Shown in pieces: positions 1 through 8,535 of a stretch of DNA of 64,000 bases. Source of the stretch: Roseovarius nitratireducens. GTDB taxonomy: Bacteria > Pseudomonadota > Alphaproteobacteria > Rhodobacterales > Rhodobacteraceae. The stretch covers positions 124,001 through 188,000 of the forward strand of contig NZ_PDNI01000017.1 in the NCBI RefSeq assembly GCF_002925845.1. Direction: 5' to 3'. Each line of letters begins with the position of its first letter. Position 1 is the first letter of the stretch. The position numbers and the translations under genes are program-made. The notes under the pieces are model-generated. The model was not told the origin of the DNA, did no database searches, and saw only the letters and a list, made by a program, of their open reading frames with translations.

Positions 1-654
1 GTACATGGCCATGACGGCATCCGGGGACGGGCCAGAGGGCGCTGCCGGGGCAGGGGCCTTGTCGGCAGGTTTGGCGGCCTCCTTGGCGGGGGCGGCGGCG
101 GGCTTGGCCCCCTCCACATCCGCGCGCACGATGCGGCCATGCGGGCCCGAGCCCTTGATCTGCGTCAGGTCGAGCCCCTTCTCTGCCGCGATCCGGCGGG
201 CGAGGGGCGAGGCGAAGATGCGCTCGCCTTTCTCGTCCTTGGGTGCTGCGGGGGCCGGGGTATCGGATTGCGCGACAGGCTCTGCGGCCTTGCCCTTGCC
301 GGAGCCCTCACCGCCCGCTTTCTCGTCCGGTTTCTCGTCCTTTTCGGGCTCTGCCGCCGCGTCCGCTTCCGGGGCGCTCGCGCCGCCCGATGCGATATCG
401 TCCGCGCTCTCACCCTCTTCCAGCAGCACGGCGATGGGGGTGTTCACCTTTACCCCCTCGCTGCCTTCCTCGACGAGGAGCTTGCCGATGGTGCCTTCGT
501 CCACGGCCTCGAATTCCATCGTGGCCTTGTCGGTCTCGATCTCGGCCAGCAGGTCGCCCGCGTTGACGGTGTCGCCCTCTTTCACCAGCCATTTGGCCAG
601 CGTGCCCTCTTCCATCGTTGGTGAGAGGGCGGGCATCAGGATTTCGGTCGGCAT
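1..654 (-). CDS. pdhC: Pyruvate dehydrogenase E2, dihydrolipoamide acetyltransferase (3' part outside window)
   Basis: Acetyl-transfer core (E2) of the pyruvate dehydrogenase complex, which passes acetyl groups from E1 to CoA. The 218 visible residues are the N-terminal part. Residues 1-80 form a lipoyl domain whose attachment site is Lys43 in ETDKATMEF. An Ala/Pro/Glu-rich hinge follows, then a peripheral-subunit-binding domain at about 145-182 ([14 protein letters not shown]...[12 protein letters not shown]). The catalytic acetyltransferase domain lies beyond position 1. The ATG at 652-654 begins 12 bases after the pdhB stop, so it is the last visible gene of a pdhA-pdhB-pdhC operon. The lipoyl domain is almost identical to that of PdhB. 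Confidence 0.95.
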   Translation of the reverse strand, partial: MPTEILMPALSPTMEEGTLAKWLVKEGDTVNAGDLLAEIETDKATMEFEAVDEGTIGKLLVEEGSEGVKVNTPIAVLLEEGESADDIASGGASAPEADAAAEPEKDEKPDEKAGGEGSGKGKAAEPVAQSDTPAPAAPKDEKGERIFASPLARRIAAEKGLDLTQIKGSGPHGRIVRADVEGAKPAAAPAKEAAKPADKAPAPAAPSGPSPDAVMAMY

Positions 655-666
655 CGCGTCTCTCCC

Positions 667-2046
667 TTACCGGTAGGTCACTTGGCGCACGGCGTCGATC
701 ACCTCTTTGGTAGAGGTCAGCGCCAGCTTTTCCAGATTGGCCGCATAGGGCATCGGCACGTCCTTGCCGGTGCAGTTGATGACCGGCGCGTCAAGATAGT
801 CGAAGGCCTGCTGCATCAGCACCGAAGAGATGTAGCTGCCGATGGAGGGCACCGGCCAGCCTTCCTCCACCGTCACGCATCGGTTGGTCTTCATCACCGA
901 GGCGATCACCGTGTCGGTGTCCATCGGGCGCAGGGTACGCAGGTCAATTACCTCGGCCTCGATCCCGTCTTCGGCCAGCTTTTCGGCTGCCTCCAGCGCG
1001 TAGGTCATGCCGATGCCGAAGCTGACGATGGTCACATCCGTGCCTTCGCGCCAGACCTTGGCCTTGCCGAAGGGGATGGTGAAATCATCCATCTTGGGCA
1101 CCTCGAAGGACTTGCCATAGAGGATCTCGTTCTCGAGGAATATCACCGGGTTTGGGTCGCGGATGGCGCTCTTCAGCAGGCCCTTGGCGCAGGCCGCCGA
1201 ATAGGGCTGCACGACGCGCAGCCCGGGTACCTGGGCGTACCAGACGGCGTAGTCCTGGCTGTGCTGGGCACCCACGCGCGCCGCCGCCCCGTTGGGACCG
1301 CGAAACACGATCGGGCTGCCCATCTGACCGCCCGACATATAGAGCGTCTTGGCCGCCGAGTTGATGATCTGGTCGATCGCCTGCATGGCGAAGTTCCACG
1401 TCATGAACTCGACGATGGGGCGCAGACCGCCCCAGGACGCGCCCACGCCGATCCCGGCAAAGCCGTGCTCGGTGATGGGCGTGTCGATCACGCGCTTGGC
1501 GCCGAATTCATCGAGCAGGTTCTGGGTTATCTTGTAGGCGCCCTCGTACTCGGCCACCTCCTCGCCCATGATGAAGACCGTGTCGTCGCGGCGCATCTCC
1601 TCGGCCATGGCCGCATTCAATGCCTCGCGTACCGTCTTCTTTTCCATCTCGGTGCCCTCGGGCCAGTCGGGGCTGGCATCCGCCTTCGGCGCGGCGGGCG
1701 CCTTGGCCTCCGCCGGGGCGGATTTCGCCTCCGGCTCGGGGCTCTTCTCGGCGGCTTGCGGGGCAGGGGTGCTTGACGCGGTGTCGATATCGTCGGCGCT
1801 CTCGCCTTCCTCCAGCAGCACGGCGATGGGGGTGTTGACCTTGACGCCCTCGGTGCCGTCCTCGACGAGGATTTTGCCGATGGTGCCCTCGTCCACGGCC
1901 TCGAATTCCATCGTCGCCTTGTCGGTTTCGATCTCGGCCATGATGTCACCGGCGTTGACGGTGTCGCCTTCCTTGACCAGCCATTTCGCGAGTGTGCCTT
2001 CTTCCATCGTCGGCGAGAGGGCGGGCATGAGAATTTCGGTTGCCAT
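667..2046 (-). CDS. pdhB: Pyruvate dehydrogenase E1 beta subunit with N-terminal lipoyl domain
   Basis: Beta subunit of the thiamine-diphosphate E1 heterotetramer, which decarboxylates pyruvate and acetylates lipoyl groups. It has 459 residues, longer than a plain E1-beta of about 330. Residues 1-85 are a complete lipoyl domain (Lys43 in ETDKATMEF), residues 86-130 an Ala/Pro/Lys linker, and from about 134 onward the transketolase-like E1-beta fold ([41 protein letters not shown]). An extra lipoyl domain on E1-beta is known in alphaproteobacterial complexes. It lies 15 bases after pdhA. Confidence 0.97.
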   Translation of the reverse strand: MATEILMPALSPTMEEGTLAKWLVKEGDTVNAGDIMAEIETDKATMEFEAVDEGTIGKILVEDGTEGVKVNTPIAVLLEEGESADDIDTASSTPAPQAAEKSPEPEAKSAPAEAKAPAAPKADASPDWPEGTEMEKKTVREALNAAMAEEMRRDDTVFIMGEEVAEYEGAYKITQNLLDEFGAKRVIDTPITEHGFAGIGVGASWGGLRPIVEFMTWNFAMQAIDQIINSAAKTLYMSGGQMGSPIVFRGPNGAAARVGAQHSQDYAVWYAQVPGLRVVQPYSAACAKGLLKSAIRDPNPVIFLENEILYGKSFEVPKMDDFTIPFGKAKVWREGTDVTIVSFGIGMTYALEAAEKLAEDGIEAEVIDLRTLRPMDTDTVIASVMKTNRCVTVEEGWPVPSIGSYISSVLMQQAFDYLDAPVINCTGKDVPMPYAANLEKLALTSTKEVIDAVRQVTYR

Positions 2047-2061
2047 TGTCGTCTCTCCTCC

Positions 2062-3072
2062 TCAGGCGTTCTGCGGCGTCACGTCGGCGACGATATCGGT
2101 CCACAATTCCTCGACCGCGGGCTCGGGGCTGTCCTTGGCGAAATCGGCGGACTTGTTGACGACATCCTTGATCTCCTTGTCGATCGCCTTGAGGTCTTCC
2201 TCAGAGGCATGACCGCCCGAGATCAGCAATTCGCGCACGTGCTCGATGGCGTCCTTTTCCTCGCGCATCTTCTGCACCTCTTCGCGGGTGCGGTACTTGG
2301 CCGGGTCCGACATCGAATGGCCACGATAGCGGTAGGTCTTGATTTCCAGGATATACGGCCCCTTGCCGGCGCGGCAGTGCTTGACCGCCTTGTCGCCCGC
2401 CGCCTTGACGGCGAGCACATCCATCCCGTCCACCGCCTCGCCGGGGATGCCGAAGGCCGCGCCCCGGGTGTAGATGTCGGGGGTGGAGGTCGAGCGTTTC
2501 TGCGACGTGCCCATGGCATACTGGTTGTTCTCGATCACGAACACCACCGGCAGGCTCCACAGAGAGGCCATGTTGAAGGTCTCGTACACCTGTCCCTGGT
2601 TGGCCGCCCCGTCGCCGAAATAGGTGAAGGTCACGCGATCGTTCTCGAGATACTTGTCGGCGAAGGCGAGCCCCGCGCCAAGCGGCACGTTGGCCCCCAC
2701 GATGCCGTGGCCGCCGTAAAAGCGCTTTTCGGTGGAAAACATGTGCATCGAGCCGCCCTTGCCGCGGCTGTAACCGTCCTCGCGGCCCGTCAATTCGGCC
2801 ATCACGCCCTTGGGGTCCATCCCGCAGGCGAGCATGTGGCCGTGATCGCGGTAGGTGGTGATGCGCCGGTCGCCTTCCTCGGCGGCGGCCTCGAGGCCCA
2901 CGACGACCGCTTCCTGACCGATATAGAGGTGACAGAATCCGCCGATCAGCCCCATGCCGTAGAGCTGGCCCGCCTTTTCCTCGAATCGGCGGATCAGGAG
3001 CATGTCGCGATAATAGGTCTTGAGTTCGTCGGCAGAAACGTTTGGTTTCGATGCGCTTTTCCGGGGGGCCAT
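2062..3072 (-). CDS. pdhA: Pyruvate dehydrogenase E1 alpha subunit
   Basis: Alpha subunit of pyruvate dehydrogenase E1; it binds thiamine diphosphate with PdhB. It has 336 residues, the usual length. The ThDP motif runs from GDGAANQG (153-160) to VIENN (179-183), and the phosphorylation-loop-like segment YRYRGHSMSDPAKYRTREE is intact. It is the first gene of the operon; a 116-base gap separates it from the upstream FtsB-like gene and should hold the promoter. Confidence 0.97.
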   Translation of the reverse strand: MAPRKSASKPNVSADELKTYYRDMLLIRRFEEKAGQLYGMGLIGGFCHLYIGQEAVVVGLEAAAEEGDRRITTYRDHGHMLACGMDPKGVMAELTGREDGYSRGKGGSMHMFSTEKRFYGGHGIVGANVPLGAGLAFADKYLENDRVTFTYFGDGAANQGQVYETFNMASLWSLPVVFVIENNQYAMGTSQKRSTSTPDIYTRGAAFGIPGEAVDGMDVLAVKAAGDKAVKHCRAGKGPYILEIKTYRYRGHSMSDPAKYRTREEVQKMREEKDAIEHVRELLISGGHASEEDLKAIDKEIKDVVNKSADFAKDSPEPAVEELWTDIVADVTPQNA

Positions 3073-3188
3073 ACGGTGCTCCTCCTTGGTGGCGGAAATG
3101 GTTTAGCGTTAAACAATCTCTTACAACAATCGCGCTTTCGTGGCGAGACCGAATTTTCCGGAGGGGGCAGGACGGCGTGGGTCCGCGT

Positions 3189-3485
3189 TTAGCGGATCAC
3201 GATCTCGTCGCCGCGCAGCAGGCCCAGCACGTCGCGCGCCTGCTCATCGAGAAGGTCGAGATCGAGGTATTCATCCGACAGCCGTTTGGTGAGGTTCTCC
3301 ATCCGCGCCACTTCCGCTTCCAACTCGGCAAGCTGGCGGGCGAGCCGGGCGTTCTGCGCCTCGATCTCGGCGCGGCGAAACAGGCCGTAATCACCCTGAA
3401 CCGCGGCATAGGCGAAATACACGCCCAGAAAGAACGCGACGGTCAGCCCTGCCAGGGCACCCCAGGGACGGCTCTTGGATTCCAT
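3189..3485 (-). CDS. FtsB/DivIC-family septum formation initiator
   Basis: Small bitopic membrane protein of 98 residues: a short cytoplasmic end, one membrane segment at about 12-29 (LAGLTVAFFLGVYFAYAAV), then a periplasmic coiled coil at about 38-75 (RAEIEAQNARLARQLAELEA). This is the layout of FtsB/DivIC division proteins, which scaffold the FtsQBL complex. In alphaproteobacteria the family commonly sits just upstream of pdhA, as here. The start (MESKSRPWG) was chosen because it places the membrane helix at the usual distance; longer in-frame starts would add an atypical N-terminus. Confidence 0.82.
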   Translation of the reverse strand: MESKSRPWGALAGLTVAFFLGVYFAYAAVQGDYGLFRRAEIEAQNARLARQLAELEAEVARMENLTKRLSDEYLDLDLLDEQARDVLGLLRGDEIVIR

Positions 3486-3615
3486 GCTCGGCTCCTCGGT
3501 GCGCGGTCTCGGGCCACGCTTTGCCGGACAACCATGCCACAGGTGGCCATGCTTGTGAATCCCCTTTCCTCGGGCCGCGCCGATGCTTAGCCTTCTTGCG
3601 AGGAGGATCGCCGCC

Positions 3616-5250
3616 ATGCCCGACAGCCCCGCCCGCGCGTACCTTGCCACCCACGAGGTCACCAACCAGCCCGCGCCGCGCGGCGATCTCGACCTGTGGG
3701 CGGGCGACCCGGCGCTCGTAACTCACGCCGGGGCGGCGGGCGCCGACGCGGCGCGGTTGGCCGATTTCGGCGCCAGTATCGGCACGGTGGCGATGCGCGC
3801 AGCGGGGCGCGACGCCAACCGCCATCCACCCGAATTCGTGCCGTTCGACGCGGGCGGGCGGCGGCTCGACGCGGTGCACTTTCACCCCGCCTATCATGAT
3901 CTGATGCGCGCTGGCATCGGCGCGGGCTATGCCGCGATCCCGTGGGAGGCGGCGGCGGGCGGGCACGCCACCCATGCCGCGATGGTCTATCTGATGAGCC
4001 AGGTGGAGCCGGGCGTGTGCTGCCCGATGACCATGACCTATGCCGCGATTCCCGCGCTCAAGGCCGACAAGGCGCTGTTCTCTGATTGGGTGCCCAAGCT
4101 CACCGCGCGGCTCTACGATCCCGCGCCGCGTCCGCTGCGGGCCAAGGGTGGCGCGACGATGGGCATGGCGATGACGGAAAAGCAGGGCGGTTCGGACGTG
4201 CGCGCCAACGCCACCACCGCCACGCCAGAGGGCGCGTATTACCGCCTCACCGGGCACAAGTGGTTCTGTTCCGCGCCAATGTCTGACGGCTTCCTGACAC
4301 TGGCGCAGGCAGAGGGGGGGCTCACCTGTTTTCTCGTCCCGCGCTGGCTCGAGGAGGGACAAAACGCCATCCATATCCAGCGGCTCAAGGACAAACTCGG
4401 CAACCGTGCCAACGCCTCGGCCGAGATCGAGTATCACGGCGCGATCGCGCACCGGCTGGGCGAGGAGGGCGCGGGCGTGCGCACCATCATCGAGATGGTG
4501 CACCACACGCGGCTCGACACGTCGATGGCCCCCGCCGGGCTGATGCGCGCCGCGCTGTCGGAGGCGCATTACTGGGCCTGTCACCGCTCTGCCTTTCAGA
4601 AACGGCTGATCGACCAGCCGCTGATGCGCGCCGTGCTGGCCGATCTCGCGCTCGACTGGGAGGGCACGCTGGCGTTGGGGATGCACGTCGCGCGTGCCTT
4701 CGACGGGCGCGGACCCGAGGCGCGCGCCTTTTCCCGGCTGGGTGTGGCGCTTGCGAAATTCCTCGGCAACAAGCTCTGCCCCGGCCTGGTCTACGAGGCG
4801 ATGGAGTGCCTGGGCGGCATGGGGTATGTCGAGGACACCCCACTGCCGCTGCTCTACCGCGAGGCGCCGCTCAACTCGATCTGGGAGGGGTCGGGCAACG
4901 TGATCTGTCTCGACATCCTGCGCACGATGGCGCGTGAGCCGCTGGCGGGCGAGGCGCTGAGCGCCGAACTGGCCACGGTGGCGGGACAGGATCGCCGCTT
5001 TGACGCGGCAATGCGCGCGCATATGGAGACCTTCCCCAAGCCCCCCGGGGAGGCGCAGGCGCGCTGGTATGCCGAGAGCCTCGCCACCCTGCTCACCGCC
5101 TCGGTGCTGATGCGTCACGCGCCCGACGCGGTGGCCGGGGCCTATATCGCCACGCGGCTGGCCGAGCCGCGCGGCCGCGTGGCCGGCGCCATTGGCGAAA
5201 TCGACCCGAGCCCGGTACTAGCGCGGCTGGGCGACGCAAGAGAAGCATGA
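3616..5250 (+). CDS. AidB-type acyl-CoA dehydrogenase
   Basis: FAD flavoprotein of the acyl-CoA dehydrogenase superfamily, 544 residues, the length of E. coli AidB. Recognisable AidB segments are the FNQP-like start (TNQPAPRGDLDLW), GMAMTEKQGGSDV, GHKWFCSAPMSD, RLKDKLGNRANAS and the C-terminal LYREAPLNSIWEGSGNVICLDILR. AidB is linked to protection from alkylation damage, and its true substrate remains debated. The ATG at 3616 is preceded at 9 bases by AGGAGG (3601-3606), favouring it over an in-frame ATG 33 bases upstream. It overlaps the next gene by four bases (ATGA). Confidence 0.88.
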   Translation: MPDSPARAYLATHEVTNQPAPRGDLDLWAGDPALVTHAGAAGADAARLADFGASIGTVAMRAAGRDANRHPPEFVPFDAGGRRLDAVHFHPAYHDLMRAGIGAGYAAIPWEAAAGGHATHAAMVYLMSQVEPGVCCPMTMTYAAIPALKADKALFSDWVPKLTARLYDPAPRPLRAKGGATMGMAMTEKQGGSDVRANATTATPEGAYYRLTGHKWFCSAPMSDGFLTLAQAEGGLTCFLVPRWLEEGQNAIHIQRLKDKLGNRANASAEIEYHGAIAHRLGEEGAGVRTIIEMVHHTRLDTSMAPAGLMRAALSEAHYWACHRSAFQKRLIDQPLMRAVLADLALDWEGTLALGMHVARAFDGRGPEARAFSRLGVALAKFLGNKLCPGLVYEAMECLGGMGYVEDTPLPLLYREAPLNSIWEGSGNVICLDILRTMAREPLAGEALSAELATVAGQDRRFDAAMRAHMETFPKPPGEAQARWYAESLATLLTASVLMRHAPDAVAGAYIATRLAEPRGRVAGAIGEIDPSPVLARLGDAREA

Positions 5251-5795
5251 CGCTTTCGCTTCTGGCCTTCGGCGTGGTGATCGCGCTCAACAACCTTGCG
5301 CTGTCGCTCACGCTCGGGGCGCTGGACGGGCGGCGGCATTGGCGGCGCATCCTCTCGGTGTTCGCGGTGTTCGAGTTCACCGTACCGCTGATCGGCGTCT
5401 GGCTGGGCCGCGAGATCGCGCAGGCGATGGCCGCCGATCTCGGCTGGCTCGGTCCCGTGATACTTGCCGGGTTGGGGATCACGACGCTGCTGTCGCTGCG
5501 CGCGGACCGGCGCGACCGGGCCCATCTGGTGCGCGCGATGACGAGCTGGCGGGGCCTCGCCGCGCTCTCGGCGGGGCTGTCTACCGACAACCTGATGGTG
5601 GGCTTCGGCCTCGGGCTGGGCGGTGTGTCGCCGCTGGCGCTGGCCACCACGATCATGGTCTGCTCGGTCAGCTTCGCGGCGATCGGGCTGCAGGTCGGCC
5701 ACCGCGTCAGCCGCGATTACGAGCGCCCGGCGCTGGCGGTGTCGGGCGTCGCGCTGATCGGGCTGGCGGCGGCCTCGGCACTGGGCTGGCTCTGA
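5247..5795 (+). CDS. MntP-like manganese efflux family membrane protein
   Basis: Polytopic protein of 182 residues with about six membrane segments arranged as two related halves. Each half carries a short polar motif in a helix (ALNNLALSLTLG near residue 13, SAGLSTDNLMVGFGLGLGG near 110), the pattern of MntP-type exporters. The metal is inferred from the family only. It starts inside the AidB-like gene's stop (ATGA overlap), so the two are probably translated together. Confidence 0.7.
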   Translation: MTLSLLAFGVVIALNNLALSLTLGALDGRRHWRRILSVFAVFEFTVPLIGVWLGREIAQAMAADLGWLGPVILAGLGITTLLSLRADRRDRAHLVRAMTSWRGLAALSAGLSTDNLMVGFGLGLGGVSPLALATTIMVCSVSFAAIGLQVGHRVSRDYERPALAVSGVALIGLAAASALGWL

Positions 5796-5830
5796 GCGCG
5801 CCGAATTCACATTCGATTCGTGATATGTGT

Positions 5831-5844
5831 TTGATGGAGATCAA
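5831..5844. promoter_or_regulatory. FNR/FnrL-type binding site
   Basis: A perfect palindrome TTGATGGAGATCAA matches the TTGAT-N4-ATCAA consensus of FNR-family regulators (FnrL in Rhodobacterales). Its centre lies about 85 bases before the DsrE-like start codon. A centre at -41.5, typical for activation, would put the transcription start near 5879. Confidence 0.75.
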
Positions 5845-5922
5845 GGCCCTGTCCGGGCAGGAGGGCCTAGGGTGCCCCGTGAAAGAGCGATTCCAAAGTC
5901 ACCTTAACCACCGGAGCATCCC

Positions 5923-6360
5923 ATGCGCAAAATCCTCACCGCAGCCGCCCTCGGCCTTGCCACCTTCGCCGCGCCCGCCGCGCAGGCCTCTGACGCCGCG
6001 CGGCTCGTCACCATCCTCACCAGCGACGAGCCGCAGACCCAGCTCATGAGCATGGTGCTGACCATGCAATCCATGCAGGCCGGGGCAGGGGCCTACGTGC
6101 TCCTGTGCGGCCCGGCGGGCGATCTCGCGCTCAAGGACGCGCCCGAGGCCGCCACCGCCCCGCAGCCGCCCAAGGGGATGAGCCCGCAGGCCCTCATGCA
6201 GAAGATCATGGCGCAAGGCGGCACCGTCGAGGTGTGCGCCATCTACCTGCCGGGCAAGGGCGTTGGGGCCGAGGCCCTGCTCGACGGCATCGGTGCGGCC
6301 AAGCCGCCGGCGGTGGCGGCGCGCCTGCTGGCCGATGATACGCGGATCATGTCGTTCTGA
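5923..6360 (+). CDS. Secreted DsrE-like small protein
   Basis: Protein of 145 residues with a clear signal peptide (MRKILTAAALGLATFAAPAAQAS, cleavage near residue 22). The mature part resembles the DsrE/DsrF-like fold: an alternating helix-strand pattern, an alanine/glycine-rich core with cysteines in VLLCGPAG and VEVCAIYLPG, and a short C-terminal strand. DsrE-type proteins handle sulfur or redox chemistry, but this protein's function is unknown. A perfect FNR-type site upstream suggests low-oxygen induction. It is monocistronic, ending at a hairpin shared with the convergent holC. Confidence 0.65.
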   Translation: MRKILTAAALGLATFAAPAAQASDAARLVTILTSDEPQTQLMSMVLTMQSMQAGAGAYVLLCGPAGDLALKDAPEAATAPQPPKGMSPQALMQKIMAQGGTVEVCAIYLPGKGVGAEALLDGIGAAKPPAVAARLLADDTRIMSF

Positions 6361-6370
6361 GAAGTTGGCG

Positions 6371-6402
6371 AAGCGGGGCAGCCCGATCGGCAGCCCCGCC
6401 TT
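6371..6402. terminator. Bidirectional hairpin between convergent genes
   Basis: Inverted repeat GCGGGGC...GCCCCGC with a further GCC/GGC pairing inside and one A-A mismatch, flanked by AAG and CTT. It lies between the DsrE-like stop (6360) and the holC stop (6479) and could end transcription from either side. The T-run is short. Confidence 0.5.
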
Positions 6403-6478
6403 CGTGGGTGGTGTTGGGGTGGAACCGCCGTTCGTCTCCTTGCCCCTGCGCGGCTAACGCGAACGCACGCTCCGCCCC

Positions 6479-6937
6479 TCACGCCTCGGCCTTCTTCTCC
6501 CACTTGCCCGATTCTTCGGACCAGTACTGCGCGGCACAGCCCGCACCGGTCAGCGCGCGCCACTGCCCGCGCGCGGTGTCCTTCGCGGTCTCGTCATTGC
6601 CGTCAAAGAGGATGCAGACCCGCTCCAGCGCCCGCACCTCCTCAGCCATGACCTCGGCCCCGTCCACCGCCATCACGCAGGCGGCACCGTTGGGATGCTC
6701 GATGCCGGTTGTCAGCAAGACCGGTTGCATCGCGTCATGCGGCCCGCCCGCGCGCCCGTGCGGCAAAAAACCGTCCTCCGGCCCCAGCCAGAGCCGTTCG
6801 TCGAGCCAGTCCAACCGCGCCGGATCGCGCCCGCGCACGGCGACGCGCCACCCCGCCGCCAGCGCCTTTTCCAGCAGCAGCGGCAGGGTCTGCTCCAGCG
6901 GACGGCGCGTCAGGTGATAGAAATAGGCCGCCCCCAT
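6479..6937 (-). CDS. holC: DNA polymerase III chi subunit
   Basis: Chi subunit of the DNA polymerase III clamp-loader assembly; it links the holoenzyme to SSB. It has 152 residues with the family start (AAYFYHLTRRPLEQTLPLLLEKALAAGWRVAVR), the central WLDERLWLGPEDGFLPHG and the segment RVCILFDGNDE. Its ATG overlaps the pepA stop by one base (TGATG). The pepA-holC order is widely conserved in proteobacteria and supports the call. Confidence 0.92.
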   Translation of the reverse strand: MGAAYFYHLTRRPLEQTLPLLLEKALAAGWRVAVRGRDPARLDWLDERLWLGPEDGFLPHGRAGGPHDAMQPVLLTTGIEHPNGAACVMAVDGAEVMAEEVRALERVCILFDGNDETAKDTARGQWRALTGAGCAAQYWSEESGKWEKKAEA

Positions 6938-8406
6938 CAGCCCTCCTCGAAACGGTCGCGCACCAGCCGGTCGAGGGTCAGCACCCCCCAGCCGCTCGCG
7001 CCCTCGGGGGCGTGAACGCTCTCGGCCTTGACGCTTGCCATGCCGGCGATGTCGAGATGCACCCAGGGCGTGCCATCCTCGATGAACCGGTGCAGGAACT
7101 CGGCCGCCGTGATCGTGCCCGCGGGCCGCCCGCCCACGTTCTTGACATCGGCGATACGGCTCTTGAGCGCCTTGGCATAGCCCTTACCCAGCGGCAGCCG
7201 CCACAGCCCCTCACCCTCGGTGCGGGCGGCGCGCAGCACCGCCTCGCAAAGCGCATCGTCGTTGCTGAGCGCCGCCGCGTTCTCGTGGCCGAGCGCGATG
7301 ATCGCCGCCCCGGTGAGGGTGGCGAGGTCGATCACGGCGCGGGGTTCGTAAGTTTTTTGCGCGTACCACAGCACGTCCGCCAGCACGAGGCGCCCCTCGG
7401 CATCGGTGTTGATGACCTCGATCGTGTCGCCCTTCATCGAGGTGACGACATCGCCGGGGCGCACTGCGTTGCCCGAGGGCATGTTTTCCACCAGCCCCAC
7501 GAGGCCGACGACATTGGCCTTGGCACCGCGCCCCGCGAGCGCGCGCATCACGCCGGTGACGACGCCCGCGCCGCCCATGTCCATGGTCATGTCCTCCATG
7601 CCCGCCGCCGGCTTGATCGAGATGCCGCCGGTGTCGAACACCACCCCCTTGCCCACCAGCGCGAGCGGTGCCGCGTCGCCGCCGCCCTGCCACTCCATCA
7701 CCGCCAGGTGCGAGGGGCTCGCGCTGCCCTGTCCCACGCACAGGAGCGCGCCCATCCCGAGCCGCTCCATCTCTGCCTCGTCCAGCACGGTCACCTTGAC
7801 CCCCAGCGCCGACAGCGCCTCGATCTCGGCGACAAAGGCGGTGGTGGTCAGGTGGTTGGCCGGGGCGTTCACCAGGTCGCGGGTGAGGAATACGCCTTCC
7901 GCCATCTCCCGCAGCGGCGAGAATGCCGCCTCGGCGGCCCCCGGGTCGCGGACCATGACGGTGATGTCTTCCTGCACCGCGATGTCGCCGGTCTTGTGCG
8001 CGGCGAAATCATAGGCCCGCAGCACCGCGCCGAGCGCCACCAACGCAGGCCGCTTGAGGGTGCCGCCCAGCAGGGTGAGCGGCTTGTCGCCCTTGGCACG
8101 ACCAAGCGCCACACCCGCGCGGCGGCTCGTCTCGGCATCGGCGTTGCGCGACAGCACCACCATGTCGAGCGCCCGCGCCGCCAGTCCAGAGGGCCAGTCG
8201 AGGGTGAGCACATCGCCCGCTTCCTTGCCGTCGAGTGCGCCGCCCTCGATCAGCCGCGCGAGCGCACCCCGCGTCAGACGATTGACCCGCCGCCCGCCGG
8301 GATCGAGCTTGCCATCCGGGGTCACGATGACGGCCACGCGGCCCTCGGCGGTGGCGATGGCATCAAGGTCGGTCTCGACAAAGCGGACAGAGGCGGGAGA
8401 GGTCAT
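6937..8406 (-). CDS. pepA: Leucyl aminopeptidase (M17 family)
   Basis: Cytosolic metallo-aminopeptidase of 489 residues that removes N-terminal residues from peptides. The M17 catalytic signatures are intact: VGKGVVFDTGGISIKP with the metal/catalytic lysine region, MEDMTMDMGGAG, and NTDAEGRLVLADVLWYA. In E. coli PepA also acts as a DNA-binding protein; nothing here tests that. The start MTSPASVRF is preferred over an in-frame ATG nine codons upstream because GGAGCTC lies just before it. Confidence 0.95.
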   Translation of the reverse strand: MTSPASVRFVETDLDAIATAEGRVAVIVTPDGKLDPGGRRVNRLTRGALARLIEGGALDGKEAGDVLTLDWPSGLAARALDMVVLSRNADAETSRRAGVALGRAKGDKPLTLLGGTLKRPALVALGAVLRAYDFAAHKTGDIAVQEDITVMVRDPGAAEAAFSPLREMAEGVFLTRDLVNAPANHLTTTAFVAEIEALSALGVKVTVLDEAEMERLGMGALLCVGQGSASPSHLAVMEWQGGGDAAPLALVGKGVVFDTGGISIKPAAGMEDMTMDMGGAGVVTGVMRALAGRGAKANVVGLVGLVENMPSGNAVRPGDVVTSMKGDTIEVINTDAEGRLVLADVLWYAQKTYEPRAVIDLATLTGAAIIALGHENAAALSNDDALCEAVLRAARTEGEGLWRLPLGKGYAKALKSRIADVKNVGGRPAGTITAAEFLHRFIEDGTPWVHLDIAGMASVKAESVHAPEGASGWGVLTLDRLVRDRFEEG

Positions 8407-8535
8407 TCGGCGGAGCTCCTTTTCACGGTTCACGCCAGACCTAGCGCGCTCTGCCGCCGATGGCCAGTTAGCAGTTTTCCCCCGTCACCAATTCCGCTAG
8501 GTTGCCCGGCAAGACTGCTGTCGCGGGGGGGAGAA

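Noticed and set aside
3391-5118. Long open frame opposite the AidB-like gene
   Set aside because: It mirrors the real gene in a GC-rich region and has an Arg/His-rich composition typical of antisense shadow frames.
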